Shown here one piece after another: positions 5,746 through 6,548 of a stretch of DNA of 6,548 nt; position 1 is the stretch's first letter, and every line of letters starts with the position of its first letter. The stretch is from Dehalococcoidia bacterium. Its GTDB lineage: Bacteria > Chloroflexota > Dehalococcoidia > Dehalococcoidales > RBG-16-60-22. The DNA lies in NCBI GenBank assembly GCA_030615655.1, contig JAUWYU010000085.1, positions 1 through 6,548 of the forward strand, written 5' to 3'. Both the position numbers and the translations under genes were made by a program. Below the pieces are notes generated by a model. That model saw nothing but the letters and a program-made list of their open reading frames with translations, was not told the DNA's origin and made no database searches.

Positions 5746-6548
5746 TTACCCAGCGCCCTATTATCTTCCGGGCCAGTATCGCCTCCCGGACCTCATCCAG
5801 GTCCTCCAGTGTAATCAACCTGGTAATTAGCTTATCGGTCTTCAAAATGCCCGTGTTCATAACCTCCATCAGGCTGGGCAGGTCCTCTGTCGGGTGAGTC
5901 TCGCCGTATAGGGTGCCCTTTATCGACTTCGCATGTAGCGGCGCGTAAAACATGGGAATATTGGTAACCGAATCGATGGACGGTATGCCTATAGCGACTA
6001 TTGTACCGCCCGGGCGTATGGCCCACCATGCCTGCACTTGGGCTCCGGGGTCGCCGGTGGCCTCGATGGCAAACTCCAGCCCCGCCCCATCGGTGAGGTC
6101 TTTGATTATGGGAATGGGGTCATCCTTACTTGAATCTATGAAGTGGGTAGCCCCGAATTCCAGGGCTATCTCCCGCTTCGATACCTCCGGGTCAACGGCG
6201 ACAACCGGATTGCAGTTACGCAGCGCCGCGAAACGGATGGCGTTCAGCCCGATGCCGCCGCACCCCCATATCCCTATCGAGTTGCCTTCACGCGCCTGAG
6301 CCACGTTAACGATACTTCCCCACCCCGTGGCCACCGAGCAGCCGAGTTGGCAGAGTTGCTCGGGAGGCAGCTTGATGTGGTCGGGCACGCGTATGGCCCC
6401 GATTTCCGGCATGACGCTGTGGGTGGCAAAACCGGCGATAAAGCTGCCCAGCCCGACCCTCTTGCCATCCTTATCCGTCAATCTTGAAGTGCCGTCCAGC
6501 AGGTTCCCTTCCTGGAAGAATTTCATGCTTGTCTCGCACAGGTTGGGA
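5732..6548 (-). CDS. Zinc-dependent alcohol dehydrogenase (MDR family, possibly nicotinoprotein/NDMA-type), truncated at right edge
   Basis: This is the C-terminal two-thirds of a medium-chain alcohol dehydrogenase; the 5' end lies beyond the right edge. The frame stays open upstream of the first visible ATG (6524-6526) and reads PNLCETS, where the Cys is typical of the last ligand of the structural zinc lobe. That ATG is therefore internal. Next come LGSFIAGFATHSV, then LGCSVATGWGS with the Cys expected as a catalytic-zinc ligand, the Rossmann motif WGCGGIGLNAI (about 6240-6270), VVAVDP with the Asp typical of NAD preference, and EFGATHFID. The C-terminus (TLYGETHPTEDLPSLMEV, then DKLITR) is like class III and NDMA-dependent alcohol dehydrogenases. 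The upstream catalytic Cys and GHE motif cannot be seen. The TGWGS and GCGGIG details, together with mftF beside it, favour a mycofactocin-linked enzyme with tightly bound NAD. A formaldehyde dehydrogenase-like or ordinary NAD enzyme remains possible. It is convergent with mftF and overlaps it by 14 nt. Confidence 0.88.
   Translation of the reverse strand, partial: PNLCETSMKFFQEGNLLDGTSRLTDKDGKRVGLGSFIAGFATHSVMPEIGAIRVPDHIKLPPEQLCQLGCSVATGWGSIVNVAQAREGNSIGIWGCGGIGLNAIRFAALRNCNPVVAVDPEVSKREIALEFGATHFIDSSKDDPIPIIKDLTDGAGLEFAIEATGDPGAQVQAWWAIRPGGTIVAIGIPSIDSVTNIPMFYAPLHAKSIKGTLYGETHPTEDLPSLMEVMNTGILKTDKLITRLITLEDLDEVREAILARKIIGRWVIKYD

Overview
The window reads as a bacterial redox locus of the mycofactocin type, about 6.5 kb and moderately GC-rich. 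It is compact, with almost no non-coding DNA. Six genes run rightward: the end of an Old Yellow Enzyme/dienoyl-CoA reductase-like flavoenzyme, then etfA (fixB), fixC, fixX, etfB (fixA), and a membrane glycosyltransferase that I assign to MftF. A seventh gene, a zinc-dependent alcohol dehydrogenase, enters from the right edge on the minus strand and meets mftF tail to tail. All seven products were identified by reading the proteins and comparing them with remembered family motifs. No database search was run.

Layout: 1-727 is the FAD/NAD(P)-domain end of the OYE-like oxidoreductase, cut by the left edge. 728-816 is the only real intergenic gap; it holds a palindromic dispersed repeat and the ribosome binding site of etfA. 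817-4291 is a complete ETF:quinone-oxidoreductase module in the order B-C-X-A. The etfA/fixC junction overlaps by 17 nt, fixC/fixX by 4 nt, fixX/etfB is separated by 10 nt, and etfB/mftF overlaps by 4 nt. This points to one translationally coupled operon. 4288-5745 is mftF, with a PqqD/RRE-like N-terminus, a GT2 catalytic domain and about five membrane helices. 5732-6548 (minus) is the partial alcohol dehydrogenase, whose last codons overlap those of mftF by 14 nt.

How the parts may work together: mycofactocin is a glycosylated, peptide-derived redox cofactor. It serves nicotinoprotein alcohol dehydrogenases that keep their NAD(H) tightly bound. MftF adds the sugar chain to the cofactor. The OYE-like flavoenzyme and the Zn-alcohol dehydrogenase belong to families often found beside mft genes. 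The most interesting inference is that the EtfAB-FixCX module, co-transcribed with mftF, carries electrons from such dehydrogenases or from reduced mycofactocin to the quinone pool. The core maturation genes (mftA to mftE) are not visible here and would be expected just outside.

Organism: bacterial, probably an anaerobe or facultative anaerobe outside the mycobacteria. Chloroflexota, Desulfobacterota and anaerobic Firmicutes are all possible, and the sequence does not settle it.
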